This document shows positions 42,716 through 53,200 of a stretch of 64,000 nucleotides of DNA, in pieces. The notes under the pieces were generated by a model. That model was not told where the DNA came from and did no database searches. It saw nothing but the letters and a program-made list of their open reading frames with translations. The stretch spans positions 1 to 64,000 of the forward strand of contig NZ_JBEMAR010000008.1 of the NCBI RefSeq assembly GCF_040274945.1, in the 5' to 3' direction. Position numbers and translations under genes: made by a program. Every line of letters starts with the position of its first letter. The first letter of the stretch is position 1. Source of the stretch: Carnobacterium_B sp040274945. GTDB taxonomy: Bacteria; Bacillota; Bacilli; Lactobacillales; Carnobacteriaceae.

Positions 42716-42937
42716 CTAGCCTAAATCATCTAAAGGATAGGTAATTAACTGTCCGTTCGTACCAACTTTGATTTTATACATCCCATCGAAGGTTTTAATA
42801 GTAGCAGTTTGAACTCCTTCTATATCGACCTCTCTAGTGTATAATTGTTTAATATTACCTTCGTGATAAACCCAAACTCCCCAATTAGTTCCTTGAGAGT
42901 CCCGTAGTACGAAAAGAAAAGATTCATTATTATTCAA
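42716..42937 (-). CDS. Small protein coupled to the virion lysin
   Basis: 73 residues, TTG start at 42937 behind GGAGGAGG, overlapping the last bases of the lysin gene. Beta-rich, with two tryptophans (GTNWGVWVYHEG). No motif recognised. It may cap or attach the lysin. The 90 bp after its stop hold no gene. Confidence 0.6.
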   Translation of the reverse strand: MNNNESFLFVLRDSQGTNWGVWVYHEGNIKQLYTREVDIEGVQTATIKTFDGMYKIKVGTNGQLITYPLDDLG

Positions 42938-45482
42938 AAATAATTCCTCCTCCTACATCGGCACCAGGACTTAATTCATCCCCGTTAAAGAACTTATCTA
43001 ATTCATCGGGGATTTCTACTTGTCTTACAAGAGAAACTAAGGCATTCCTTGTACCAAAGTTATATTTATCTAATTCATTATCAAAATAAATCTCGATATT
43101 GTTTCCATTCGTTGTTTCTAAATTATTAGATACTACTACTACTTCTCGATTAAGATCAGGATTGGTAGGAATCTCTATCTTAATAAGTGACCCAATAGGC
43201 AGTAAATCAGGATGGGCGAAGGCCGCAGCCCCACTCTTCATTATTACCCCTTCTGCTTGGAATGGTTCATCACTTACGATAGCACGACCTATTACTTGCG
43301 TCTCGATTGTTTGACCTTTACTAAAGTCAACTTCGGTCGTAACAAGCGTTTCTAATTCGACAGAAACTTCTGCATAAGCCGAAGCTAATGTTATCCATTC
43401 ATCCTTAGTAGGAGATACTAAGCCAAATCGGTTTTCAATCGCATAAATAGGAACTACTTGATCAATCGCATAAGTTTTATTCTTACCACCTTCATATATC
43501 TGTTTAGACATAGCAGAAGGTCCGTCTAAAACCTTAACAGGAATTTTAATTCTTGCAGTTCCAATAGAAGCATCAACGGTAGGTAATTCAGCAATTTGGA
43601 TACTTGTTGAGTGCATTGGTACCCACATTTCTACTCCATCATCTGCTAAATCAGCCACAAGACTTGATTGAGCAGCCGTTACAGAAAATGGCGTTGCATC
43701 AGAGATCGCTTGTGCAGAAACACTTTTTGCATTTTGCATTGCAACGCCTACTTTACCAACAATTTTAAGTGAGTTAGTACCAACTTCTGCCACACGATAT
43801 ACTTCTCCTGTTGGGAGACGTTTTACTGAATATCCACCAATATCTTGGCTATAAGCATTTGTTGCGCCAGTTATGGCTAAGGCATAAGTACCTTTTGTAC
43901 TTACCGTTGGTTTTGAAGCATTATTGTTATTTTGTGAGGCATTGTAATCTGCATCACTAAAAATACGTCTTGCTGCATATAAGCCTGGAATTTGGTTTGC
44001 TGTAATAATAGCTACCCCTGCAGATGTACCACAGTGGACTACTTTTGCAGTTGGGCCTTGGCCACTAATTACTAACCCCACGTGGGTTGGTGGTGGAGCG
44101 TTATATGTTTTCTCCCAGAATACCAGGTCTCCTGCTCTCATTTGTGAGATAGAAACTGATTTACCAGAAGCAACCTGTGCCCAAGTGTTTGCACCAATGT
44201 CTCGTTTAGTTACCTTACGAACTACATATTGAGTAAATGATGAGCAGTCAGCATAACCACCAGGATAGATCTCATATCTTCGTTCCATACTATATTTTAA
44301 CTTACCTTCCCAAGAAACGGCTTCTTTAATTACATCTTTAATTACACCTTCTCCTCCTGGGATCAAACCAGATGAACTACCTCCCCCACTTGAAGATCCA
44401 TCTCCATAATCAGGATTCGTAATCGCATCTTCCCCTCCAACTTTAACAGCTTCTGTTACAGCTAAGAAAGAAGAATATGCGATAGCATTATAGTACCAAG
44501 CTTGTGGTTCAATAACTCCATCAACTAGGTAAGCAGGCCATATATTCTTGGTTGGAAGATTATAAATTCTAGCTATCTCTGCAGCTACTAGTGTAAGATT
44601 TTGTAGCGTACTTGTAGGTATTTCATTTACATTTGTATTAATAACCCCAATAGAGATAGTGGCATTGTTAGGATTGCCAAGTCCTGTGACTAATCTCTGT
44701 CCTGTTCTATCTGCATGGTATACTCCTTCGTTTAAAGGAACAGTTGCGATAGCAGAAGATTTATCTACAATAACATGGAAGCCCATTTTTTTACCTTGAT
44801 AACCTGAGTTTAAGGTATTCCTAAATGCGGCTGCTGTTGCATTTGTTTGAATTTCATGAATAACAATACCTTTAATACTACTTAATTTTAGTTTAGGTCG
44901 TGTTGTACTATTTTCTTTTATATAATCTTCTTGGAATGTCTTGTATTGTCCATCACCTGAACCACTACCACCGCCAGAACCTCCTAGTTCAGAAGGGTCG
45001 AAAGTACCACCTGTACCTCCTGCGATAGCATCTTTATCCCATTTATCTAGTCCATATGTTTCAATCATTTTAATTACATCAGCAGCATATGATGGACTTG
45101 TTGCATATACTCTACCGATTAGCGTAATTTGTGTTCTATAACTTTGCGTTGCAAATGCTGATGCTGGATAATAACCACTTTTACGTAAGTTATTAGCATA
45201 GTCAACTACACTTGCATTCCAGTTTGGATATTTTCTGAAAGCAGCATTAATATAATACAGCGAACCTCCGGCAGTATATTCAGCAGTTCTCATTGTTACT
45301 GAAGCTCCATTATAGGAACCTTTCATACCAAAAAGGTTATTTGCTGATTTAGTTAAGCCAGATTCTCCCCAACCCGATTCTATTGCAGCTTGAGCCGCAC
45401 AGACCGAAGGAAGAACTCTATATGTACGCCAGTTATAATATGCTCCTGCTTTTAATTTACCGAAAAAATTAGCTGGTGTCAT
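42930..45482 (-). CDS. Three-domain virion-associated peptidoglycan hydrolase
   Basis: 850 residues carrying three lytic domains. First, a GH73-like glucosaminidase (about 1-155; E35 in AAIESGWGES). Second, an amidase_2/PGRP-like domain (about 190-345; IVIHEIQ and TGLGNPNNATISIGV). Third, an NlpC/P60 endopeptidase (about 375-515; catalytic Cys near 411 in YADCSSF, His near 467 in PTHVGLV). A beta-rich C-terminal region follows (about 540-850) with a GVIMKSGAAAF-type segment. Gly/Ser linkers join the parts. ATG at 45482 follows TGGAGG. It lies in the tail cluster, apart from the endolysin, and should cut the wall during DNA injection. Confidence 0.85.
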   Translation of the reverse strand: MTPANFFGKLKAGAYYNWRTYRVLPSVCAAQAAIESGWGESGLTKSANNLFGMKGSYNGASVTMRTAEYTAGGSLYYINAAFRKYPNWNASVVDYANNLRKSGYYPASAFATQSYRTQITLIGRVYATSPSYAADVIKMIETYGLDKWDKDAIAGGTGGTFDPSELGGSGGGSGSGDGQYKTFQEDYIKENSTTRPKLKLSSIKGIVIHEIQTNATAAAFRNTLNSGYQGKKMGFHVIVDKSSAIATVPLNEGVYHADRTGQRLVTGLGNPNNATISIGVINTNVNEIPTSTLQNLTLVAAEIARIYNLPTKNIWPAYLVDGVIEPQAWYYNAIAYSSFLAVTEAVKVGGEDAITNPDYGDGSSSGGGSSSGLIPGGEGVIKDVIKEAVSWEGKLKYSMERRYEIYPGGYADCSSFTQYVVRKVTKRDIGANTWAQVASGKSVSISQMRAGDLVFWEKTYNAPPPTHVGLVISGQGPTAKVVHCGTSAGVAIITANQIPGLYAARRIFSDADYNASQNNNNASKPTVSTKGTYALAITGATNAYSQDIGGYSVKRLPTGEVYRVAEVGTNSLKIVGKVGVAMQNAKSVSAQAISDATPFSVTAAQSSLVADLADDGVEMWVPMHSTSIQIAELPTVDASIGTARIKIPVKVLDGPSAMSKQIYEGGKNKTYAIDQVVPIYAIENRFGLVSPTKDEWITLASAYAEVSVELETLVTTEVDFSKGQTIETQVIGRAIVSDEPFQAEGVIMKSGAAAFAHPDLLPIGSLIKIEIPTNPDLNREVVVVSNNLETTNGNNIEIYFDNELDKYNFGTRNALVSLVRQVEIPDELDKFFNGDELSPGADVGGGIIFE

Positions 45483-45516
45483 TATTTTGCCTCCATTCCT
45501 CAATTCTCTTTAAGAT

Positions 45517-45544
45517 AAAAAAAAGCACTGCCTAATGACAGTGC
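45517..45544 (-). terminator. Terminator after the endolysin gene
   Basis: GCACTG pairs with CAGTGC around eight bases, followed on the minus strand by eight T. Confidence 0.9.
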
Positions 45545-45556
45545 CTTGATTTAACG

Positions 45557-46663
45557 TCAGATTTTTTGAACATATTTACGATTAGCAGTTAACAAGAAAC
45601 CAGATTCAGTAATCAGTCTTGGTAGACCGCTTGAAGTAGTCTTGATACCTTTAATCTTAAATACTGTTCCTGCTGGGTAGTAACCACCATATTTAGAGTT
45701 ACCTGTCCAGTTTACATCATTAGGAGCACGTAAACCGTCAGCTTTTAACAATTTAACTTTTCCTGGGTTAGTAGTATAATAGTCTTTGCTATAATCTTTC
45801 TTACCAGAATTAGTATTTGTTGTTGAGCTTCCACCAGAAACTTTTTGTAAGTCTTGAGCTAGTACCCAAGAATTAATTCCTGATAACAAGAAGGCGTATT
45901 TAGAGTTAGATTGATTAACTTCTTTAACATCTTTAACTGTATAAGTTGAGCCTTTCACAAACGAAGCAATAGGTTGTCCTGTTTGATAGCGAGTTGCTTT
46001 ACTTAATACTTTAACTTTGTCGCCTTTGTTATATTTAGTTGTGTTTTTAACTGTTGTACTAGGTTTACTAGGTTTGCTAGTATTTGTGCTTCCGCCAGTA
46101 GAACCAGATAATTTTTCACCTGTAATAGCTTCAACCATTTCTTTAGCAACAGCATCGATATTTTTAACCAATTTTTGCATATCAGTTTTATTTGTGATAA
46201 ATGCTAATTCAATTAAACGATAGCTAATTCCACGACGTGCATAAACATTTAAGTTTAATAGGTCGCTACGATAGCTAATTCCTTTAGAACCTTTAACAGA
46301 TCCCCACCAACCAACATACTTATTAACTACTTGAGCAATCGCTAAGTCATATTTATCAGCTGAGAAACTTTTACTTACGATAACATGTCCACCTGTTGCT
46401 GATGAGCCTGCTGCATCTAAATGAAATTCTGATACAGAAGCATAGCTTGTAGAAGTTGTATAAGCACCTCTACCAGCTTGTGTTTGGTAGTACATGTTTA
46501 AAGATTTATCATAAAAATCGATACTATTCTTTTTAAGTTGTTTAGCGTATTTTTCTAAGTGAGGCCCTAAAGTATAGCGAGTGAAATTTCTTTCCTCATA
46601 GCCATTACCTCCGGCACCTGGGTCTTGTTGGCCATGTCCATAAACGATTAAATGTTTAGCCAT
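45557..46663 (-). CDS. Endolysin: N-acetylmuramoyl-L-alanine amidase (amidase_3)
   Basis: 368 residues. The zinc amidase set is H10 (YGHGQ), E23 or E24, H81 (EFHLDAAG) and catalytic E152 (RLIELAF). After a Thr/Ser/Pro linker come two wall-binding modules: an SH3-like one (about 208-275) and a second (about 305-368) ending in ANRKYVQKI. It has no signal peptide, so it depends on the holin just upstream, whose stop overlaps its start (TAATG). Similar enzymes occur in phages of several low-GC cocci and rods. Confidence 0.92.
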   Translation of the reverse strand: MAKHLIVYGHGQQDPGAGGNGYEERNFTRYTLGPHLEKYAKQLKKNSIDFYDKSLNMYYQTQAGRGAYTTSTSYASVSEFHLDAAGSSATGGHVIVSKSFSADKYDLAIAQVVNKYVGWWGSVKGSKGISYRSDLLNLNVYARRGISYRLIELAFITNKTDMQKLVKNIDAVAKEMVEAITGEKLSGSTGGSTNTSKPSKPSTTVKNTTKYNKGDKVKVLSKATRYQTGQPIASFVKGSTYTVKDVKEVNQSNSKYAFLLSGINSWVLAQDLQKVSGGSSTTNTNSGKKDYSKDYYTTNPGKVKLLKADGLRAPNDVNWTGNSKYGGYYPAGTVFKIKGIKTTSSGLPRLITESGFLLTANRKYVQKI

Positions 46664-46977
46664 TATTCTTCACCTTCCACTTTTTTAATACCTTCGTTTA
46701 CACCTTCATCATATGTCTTCATAGCAATAGCTCCACCGACCATACCAGCCACCATAGAACCAATCCAAGGGATTGTTGACATTCCAAATGCTGGTAGGAT
46801 GAAAGGAATTGCTAATCCTAGTAGCCCACCTACGGCAATAGCGATAAGTGGCATAAAACGTCCATCTGCTACGAAAGGTTTAACTACTTTTTGCAATAGC
46901 CAAAACACTACTGGTGATAAAGCAGTACCTGTAGCTAATAAAACTGTCACTAATTGTGCGATATCTTCTGGATTCAT
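46663..46977 (-). CDS. Holin
   Basis: 104 residues. Three hydrophobic segments (about 8-30, 42-62 and 68-86) with a charged GVNEGIKKVEGEE tail. Size, topology and position directly before the endolysin, with coupled start and stop, support a holin that permeabilises the membrane at lysis. RBS AAGGAGG. Confidence 0.85.
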   Translation of the reverse strand: MNPEDIAQLVTVLLATGTALSPVVFWLLQKVVKPFVADGRFMPLIAIAVGGLLGLAIPFILPAFGMSTIPWIGSMVAGMVGGAIAMKTYDEGVNEGIKKVEGEE

Positions 46978-47016
46978 ATTATCATCCTCCTTCTCTTAAT
47001 TAATTAAATAAGGGTG

Positions 47017-47045
47017 AACTTGGGTTAAGGTAATTAACCCAAGTT
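47017..47045 (-). other. 12-bp hairpin over the DUF1617-like stop codon
   Basis: AACTTGGGTTAA and its complement surround five bases. The stop codon of the gene at 47034 is inside it. On the minus strand no T run follows, so it may slow transcription or protect mRNA between this gene and the holin. Confidence 0.6.
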
Positions 47046-47477
47046 TTCTTCTAATTGAGTACAAAGTAAATCATATAAATAAGCTTGATTACCCGATAAA
47101 GGTTTATCATATTCATCTAAACCTGTTAAAAGAGCTTCCATTAATGGAAGATATTCTTCAATAGAGATAGAACAATCTTCTAAAGATAACTCTTGCATCT
47201 CTTGCATGAAAGAAACATTTGCTTCATCAGATTTAAACACAACGTAAATCCCAGGTTGACCATCTTCTCGTTCAACTCTTTTAGTTTTAACATTTCCATC
47301 TTCATCATATTCTGCATATTGCTTCATAATATCTTGTTCTTCTTCCATAACTTCTTCTCTCTTTTGCTCCAAGAGAGTGAGTAATCTGTTGCGGCCTCTC
47401 GACGCTGCTCTATATAACTCTACTCCTCCAAGGAACTCTTCTAATAGAGGTAATTCATGTTTTTTAAAAGTAATCAT
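47034..47477 (-). CDS. DUF1617-like phage protein
   Basis: 147 residues, helical and acidic, starting ITFKKHELPLLEEFL. Size, opening motif and place just before the holin fit the DUF1617 family of Gram-positive siphoviruses. Function unknown. It is first behind a strong promoter, so the lysis cassette probably begins here. RBS AAAAGGAG. Confidence 0.65.
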   Translation of the reverse strand: MITFKKHELPLLEEFLGGVELYRAASRGRNRLLTLLEQKREEVMEEEQDIMKQYAEYDEDGNVKTKRVEREDGQPGIYVVFKSDEANVSFMQEMQELSLEDCSISIEEYLPLMEALLTGLDEYDKPLSGNQAYLYDLLCTQLEENLG

Positions 47478-47512
47478 ATAACGCTCTCCTTTTCTCTTTT
47501 CGGTATAATACC

Positions 47513-47541
47513 ATTATACACTATTTATTCGTTTTTGTCAA
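47513..47541 (-). promoter_or_regulatory. Perfect-consensus promoter of the lysis cassette
   Basis: On the minus strand TTGACA (47536-47541), 17 bp, TATAAT (47513-47518). Directly downstream is GGTATTATACC (47502-47512), an 11-bp palindrome where the transcript should start. The -35 region lies just beyond the end of the preceding gene's coding sequence. Confidence 0.9.
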
Positions 47542-48061
47542 GACTAATTTCTTGAATTTCTTTTAGACTTTTAGCTTTCTCTATCTTTTCTAATTCTTTA
47601 GCTTGTAGTTTTTTAATATTTTCTTCATACAAAAAACTTAATAACCACAATTCGGTAATATTAATTTTAGACACTTCCATAGTGACTTCATTACCATCTT
47701 TATCTAAAAAATCAAAAGTTGCAGAATCGATTAGTCCACTTGTGGATAATTCATAGACTTTATTTAAGTAAGCCTTGTTGTCGTTATTATAAGGGTATAT
47801 AAATTTATCATCTTCAAGGTCAATTATAAAGCCTTCAGATAACTTCTCTGACATTGATTTTTTTAGTTTGTATCTACGAGATTCTTTTGCATCAATTAAT
47901 GCTTTAGTTTCATCATAAATTAATTCTCCATTTTCATAACGATACTTCCTAATTCCATTTAGGACTTCTTCTTCTGCTTCGATTGGAACACTATTTTCTT
48001 CTTCGTTAGAACCCCAACCAGTGCAAAACCCATCTTCATCTAAAAATAAATATGCTTTCAT
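47525..48061 (-). CDS. Tail-fibre-assembly-like protein
   Basis: 178 residues. An N-terminal beta part (KAYLFLDEDGFCTGWG, ENGELIYDE), a central FIIDLEDDKFIYPYNN segment and a long helical, Lys/Glu-rich end. This resembles DUF4376-type small proteins encoded next to fibre genes. It follows the DUF859 gene by 12 bp. Role in fibre assembly is inferred. Confidence 0.55.
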   Translation of the reverse strand: MKAYLFLDEDGFCTGWGSNEEENSVPIEAEEEVLNGIRKYRYENGELIYDETKALIDAKESRRYKLKKSMSEKLSEGFIIDLEDDKFIYPYNNDNKAYLNKVYELSTSGLIDSATFDFLDKDGNEVTMEVSKINITELWLLSFLYEENIKKLQAKELEKIEKAKSLKEIQEISLDKNE

Positions 48062-48073
48062 ATAATCAACTCC

Positions 48074-50131
48074 TTAAAATGCTAATACTTGTCGAAGAAC
48101 AACGTCTTTTGAACCACCAGTTTGACTATTTACTGCATGTCCATTTATAGCAGTTCCTGTACAATAAATATATTTATTACCATAGTCATTATCTGTATTA
48201 GGTATATGAAGACGAATACCCCCACCAGAGTTAAATGTCTTATGAATAAAACTATAATACCAATCATATCCATTGGCAGTACCTGTATCTGAATCATAGT
48301 CAGACCAAAGTAGCACCCATCCATTTGGACAATCGCTTAATTTTATTTTTGGCGTAATATTCGAGTTAGCAACAGGATATGACTGTCCACTCCATAAAAC
48401 TTGTGTGGTATCCATGATTACAGGAACTCCGTTTAAATAACCAGTGCCGTCCATGATTCTGAAATTATCCCAGCCATCTCGTGTTGTTATAACTCCATCT
48501 TCTGGAATTATAGTATTACTTTGTGGGAATAGCAATCCCTCTCCATCATTATTGGCTGGATCTTTCCCTCCACGAGTTGCTCCAATCCAAATACCGTTAA
48601 TACCAACTAAGTCTGAGTTGTTGAAATCTATACCTCCACCTTGTGAAGCATATAAGTCTGGAGAAAGCTTTACTCGTCCATTCATACCTAACATTAAGTT
48701 ACCGTTAAAGTAACTGTCTCCTTCAACATCGAGTACGCCTTGTTCACGAATTTTACCAATTCCGACACCTTTATCCTCTACCATTGAGAACATTGTGAAA
48801 GCAGTTGGAATAGTTACTGTTGCTGTAACAGTATTAAACTTATCACTAATAGTATACACGAAATCATAAGAACTGTCAACAGCAATATTTTTTACTAAAA
48901 GATTTGCGAAAGATGTACCTGTTTGTGCTACAGTATATACGGTATCTGCTGATTTTTTGTAAGAAACAGTTGTAGTCATTGTGTTTTTATCTGAGCCACC
49001 AACAACTAAAGAACTTACACTACCCGCACGAACAACCATTACATTGGCTCCTCTTTGACTTTCAACTCCAGCATCAGTCGCACGATAACCATCAAAAAGC
49101 GTAATTTTAGGAGAATCATAAGCTAATACTGGAATTGTAGTATCCCTTGAAGCCGTTCTACCACGAGAATCTGTAACCCTAACTGTTACTGTTTTTGTAC
49201 CAGATGAAATGGAAGTTCTACCAAAATCAAAGATATAGCTATTAGAACTACTTGAATAACTCTTCCCATCAACTGTGTATTGATAACTATTTATTGTAGA
49301 ACCTTGATTTCCCGCTGCACTAGCTGTTATTCTTACTTTACTCATACCTTGAATATAAGTAGTTGTTACTCCTAGAGCATTACTTACCGTTGTATTCGTT
49401 TCTACACAAGCAACTGAAGATACACTTGGCGTTACAGAGGATGGAACTCTAATTGTAAAACTAGCACTCTTAGAGCCTATCGAAGAACTACCATTTTTTG
49501 TGGTTACTGTTAATGTACCACTTGTAGATGAAGCGTTTGGTATTTTACTAGCCCAAGAGAGTGGAATATTAATTGATTTAGTTCCTCCGGCCGATCCACC
49601 GGAAATATTTGTAGTTGTCGTATTACCAGCAATGGTAACCTTACAATCATAGTTAAAGCTAGAAACTGTGCCCGATAAAGTAAAATTCAGGTTACTACCA
49701 TAGTTAAAACCACTATTTGTTACACTTACCCCTGCTGCTCTTGGGATAGTATTTAATGTTGCACTACCACTGGCTGTTTTATTCCCATGGAATACACCAG
49801 AAAGTGTAGCATTTATATTGAATGTTGTACTAAAGTTAAAGCTTTTTGTACCATCTGAGTTATGTCCTACAGAAAAGCTTTGTGTTGTCAATAATTTTTT
49901 TTGATAGGCGCTCAAGTTTGAGCTTGCCGTAAAACTTTTTGTTGTTCCATTAACTGTAACAGAACCATTATTTTGGGCAGGCGCATTAATTGCAGAATAC
50001 GCATCCATACCTTGTAAATAAACCTTCGCTGTGACATTAGATGTATTTGATCCAATATTTTGTGTAGCAGACCATTCAATTACAAGTCTATGTCGATGGA
50101 AGGAAGTATAAGCTGAACCGCTTAGTGCCAT
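48074..50131 (-). CDS. DUF859-family tail/fibre protein
   Basis: 685 residues. The opening (SGSAYTSFHRHRLVIEWS, VTAKVYLQGMDAYSA) and the run of Ser/Thr/Gly-rich Ig-like beta repeats match DUF859 proteins of Gram-positive siphoviruses, which are virion fibre or receptor-binding components. The C-terminal 170 residues contain a FNGNLMLGMNGRVKLSPD segment and a compact globular end, likely the receptor-binding tip. RBS AAAAGGAG. Confidence 0.8.
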   Translation of the reverse strand: MALSGSAYTSFHRHRLVIEWSATQNIGSNTSNVTAKVYLQGMDAYSAINAPAQNNGSVTVNGTTKSFTASSNLSAYQKKLLTTQSFSVGHNSDGTKSFNFSTTFNINATLSGVFHGNKTASGSATLNTIPRAAGVSVTNSGFNYGSNLNFTLSGTVSSFNYDCKVTIAGNTTTTNISGGSAGGTKSINIPLSWASKIPNASSTSGTLTVTTKNGSSSIGSKSASFTIRVPSSVTPSVSSVACVETNTTVSNALGVTTTYIQGMSKVRITASAAGNQGSTINSYQYTVDGKSYSSSSNSYIFDFGRTSISSGTKTVTVRVTDSRGRTASRDTTIPVLAYDSPKITLFDGYRATDAGVESQRGANVMVVRAGSVSSLVVGGSDKNTMTTTVSYKKSADTVYTVAQTGTSFANLLVKNIAVDSSYDFVYTISDKFNTVTATVTIPTAFTMFSMVEDKGVGIGKIREQGVLDVEGDSYFNGNLMLGMNGRVKLSPDLYASQGGGIDFNNSDLVGINGIWIGATRGGKDPANNDGEGLLFPQSNTIIPEDGVITTRDGWDNFRIMDGTGYLNGVPVIMDTTQVLWSGQSYPVANSNITPKIKLSDCPNGWVLLWSDYDSDTGTANGYDWYYSFIHKTFNSGGGIRLHIPNTDNDYGNKYIYCTGTAINGHAVNSQTGGSKDVVLRQVLAF

Positions 50132-50169
50132 GTTTACCCTCTCCTTTTTCTCATTGTCTATTTATATAA

Positions 50170-50206
50170 TTTTAGCCACACTGTATTTAAACGAGTGTGG
50201 CTAAAA
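50170..50206 (-). other. 13-bp perfect hairpin between fibre genes
   Basis: TTTTAGCCACACT and its exact complement flank an 11-base loop, between the 1395- and 685-residue genes. There is no T run on the minus strand, so it is a weak terminator at best, or an mRNA processing or stability element. Confidence 0.65.
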
Positions 50207-50210
50207 GATT

Positions 50211-53200
50211 CTAATTTGTAACCGTAGTTTTTGGTGCATATTGGAATACAGTAACTTTATCACTTAATCGTGACATTTTATGTGAACCAACTTGTAAACT
50301 TTCTACGATTGCCCCTTGATTAATGATGAATTTTTGATTTGAGAATGAAGCCACTTCTTTACCACCATCAATAAAGCTTAACGCATTATTACTTAATAGC
50401 ATTTTCATTGTACTTCCTTCTTCTGCAATCTCAAATCCTTCTTCGCCTAGGCGCATATGAGTTTTAACAAAATCAAAGGCTGCAACTTGTTCGCCTAACT
50501 CAAAGATTAAACCTTCAACTCTAGCTTGAAGTGCTAGTAAATCAGCTTCGTGTTGTCCACCTTCCCCAACAAAGCCTTCATAACTTTGTTGTAGGTTATC
50601 AGCCATATCTTTTAAGTCTTGTAACTCTTGAGCATCAGCTTTACTATCTATAACTTCATTCATATGATCTTGAGAATCATTAAATGTTTCATCGTCAACC
50701 TTAGTGTCTAACCCTAAGTCAGTTCGTGCTTGAGTATATTCTGGATTAACGCTCCATACAAAATCGCCTGGGTTCATACTATCTTTAGATCCTATTCCTA
50801 TATATTGAGGAATTTCTGATAGTAAATCTCCATCAACTGGAGCAGGTGTCCAAATTGTTTCCTTATCATTTGATTTTTCTATTTTTGCGTGCCATATAAT
50901 AAACTCTTGGGTTACTGTAGCATTTGCTCTATACAAAACAAATTGTTTTGCAGCAGAACCTGCAGCATTACCAGAAGGATTAAAAACAACTTTTTTAGTT
51001 TCGCCAGGATATACATCAATAGCTTGACCCAAATTATTGTTAAATCTAATATAAGACGTACCCAAGTTTTTAACGTAAATGCTGTGGACATAAGTAGCTC
51101 CTGCATCAACTAATCCTCCTGCAGGTAGTGTACCAGCAACAGTAGCGTGAGTTCCTCCAGATACAGTATGTTTAACCGCATCTGTTGCGCCCCATTCTGG
51201 AACAGAAACGTTTTCTTCGATGGTAACAACAGTTCCTTGATAGGTATTAATCTTAGGCGATCTTGAGTTTAAAAGCTCATTTTCATTTGGATAACGGTCC
51301 GTAAAATCTATCATTCCATTAGGGTCATTAGCCCATCTCTTGACGGTTATCTTAGCTTTAGGATTTTCATACCATGTATAACTTTTTGGATCTGTACTGT
51401 TGATTGCAGAATATCCAATATAAGGCATTTCAGATAATCCATTATCATTTGGTGAAACTAAATAAATTGTGGAAGAAGTTCCTTCTTCAACCTTAATTTT
51501 AGCTGACTTAACTAATGATTCTGTTAGCACTGGTGGAGTTGAAGCCCCAGGAATAATAGAAAATCTCATATAATTATACCCTGTTGGAATAGCAGGAACA
51601 GCATTTGTTAAGGCGTTAGTCGCTCCGGCTTCATTAGGAGTTTCCCATGCTGTATTAGCAGAATTTAATCTTTTATCAGATGTAGCTTCGCCATAATTTT
51701 TATAAAGGAACACAGCAAAGTTGTAGGCTTTATCTCCCCATACTTTAAAAGAATATCTCTTTCCTGGCTCAACTTTAATATAATCAGAAGTTCCTCTATA
51801 AACACTATCTGTAAGACCTCCAAAGCTAGTTCCGTTCCAAGACACATGTTTCCCATATATAAAATTCTTCATTGAGAATAAGTTTGTATTAGGATATTTT
51901 TGTAAAAAGTCTGTTGTACCATCTGGACTAGTTGACCAAGCTGTGTATAACTGAGCATCTTCTAACGCTGGTTGCCAATCAAGAGCTTTGTTCCCTTGTG
52001 ATAACATTATCCAATAGCCATTTGATAAGTCGTATTCTCTCATACCAACTTTTAAAATTCCATCAGCATCTGAAGTTAATGTTCTAGGTCGTCCTTTTGA
52101 TACGCCATTAGAGTTAGAAGATATAACATCTGTTCCCTTGAAGAAGAATACATCGTATAAGCCTGCTCTATCTGGAATATTAGTTGATAAAGTATATTGC
52201 GTATTAGGCTCTACCTTAATATCCATATATGGAACCGCACTAGATGTTAAAGGAGGTTTTGTATTCCATGCTTTAACAGAAAAATAATTTCGGTTTCCTA
52301 GCTCAAGTCCGTTCACATCTTCAATTATTGGAACATTAGTCTCGTCTAATAACGCTGTTGTAGCACCTGCTTGATATACTCTTGCTCTAACAAAATTTAC
52401 ATTTGATGGAATTGTATAAGTATAAGATGTACTATCAGCAGTTGCCGTATATCTATTTGTCCATATGACTCCATCGGCTGAAGTGAAGATCACAAACCTA
52501 CCTGAATAAGGAACACTATCTTCTAACCCTTTTTTAGTAAAAGCACTAAATGTGATAGTAGTAGGACTCAATAGACCCGTCATAGATTTTTTAATAACAT
52601 TCACACTAGGGGTTATCCAATAACTTGATGCACTTTCACCTTCATCACCTAAAATCCTTTGCCATGTATATTTTGTAGGATCTTCACTATCAATCAATTC
52701 ATTATCAGTATAGGTACCAGCATAAGTTGGGTAAGCGTCTGCAAAACTTTCGCTAGGCGTTGGCGTATAAATTGTCGATGAATTATTATGCTCCAGTTTA
52801 GGTTTACTAACTGTTATAGATACAGTTGTTGGTACATCATCGTATCTCATTTGTATCAAAGTTACCGTAGCACTATCAATAAGTGCTTGTGTTACGGTTC
52901 CTGTAAAGCTAACCCTTACTGTTTCAGCTTTAGTAATCTTATAATATGAACCCATACCAACATAAGGGTTCATATGTGTTTGAGTGCGGAACTGGCCCGC
53001 AAAACCACTACCTGAGATAGTCACGTCACAAGAAAAAGTGAATGTATCTCCTACTTTCATATCCGCCCATAGGGTGTTGAATGGTGTTGTTTTCAGGATG
53101 TAATTTGTTCTTGCGTCTGTTTGATTTGATTGTGCCATTCCCACTATTGTAGCGGTATTAGTTGTTGTTCTTAATAAATTTTCATTAGGATATGATGTGG

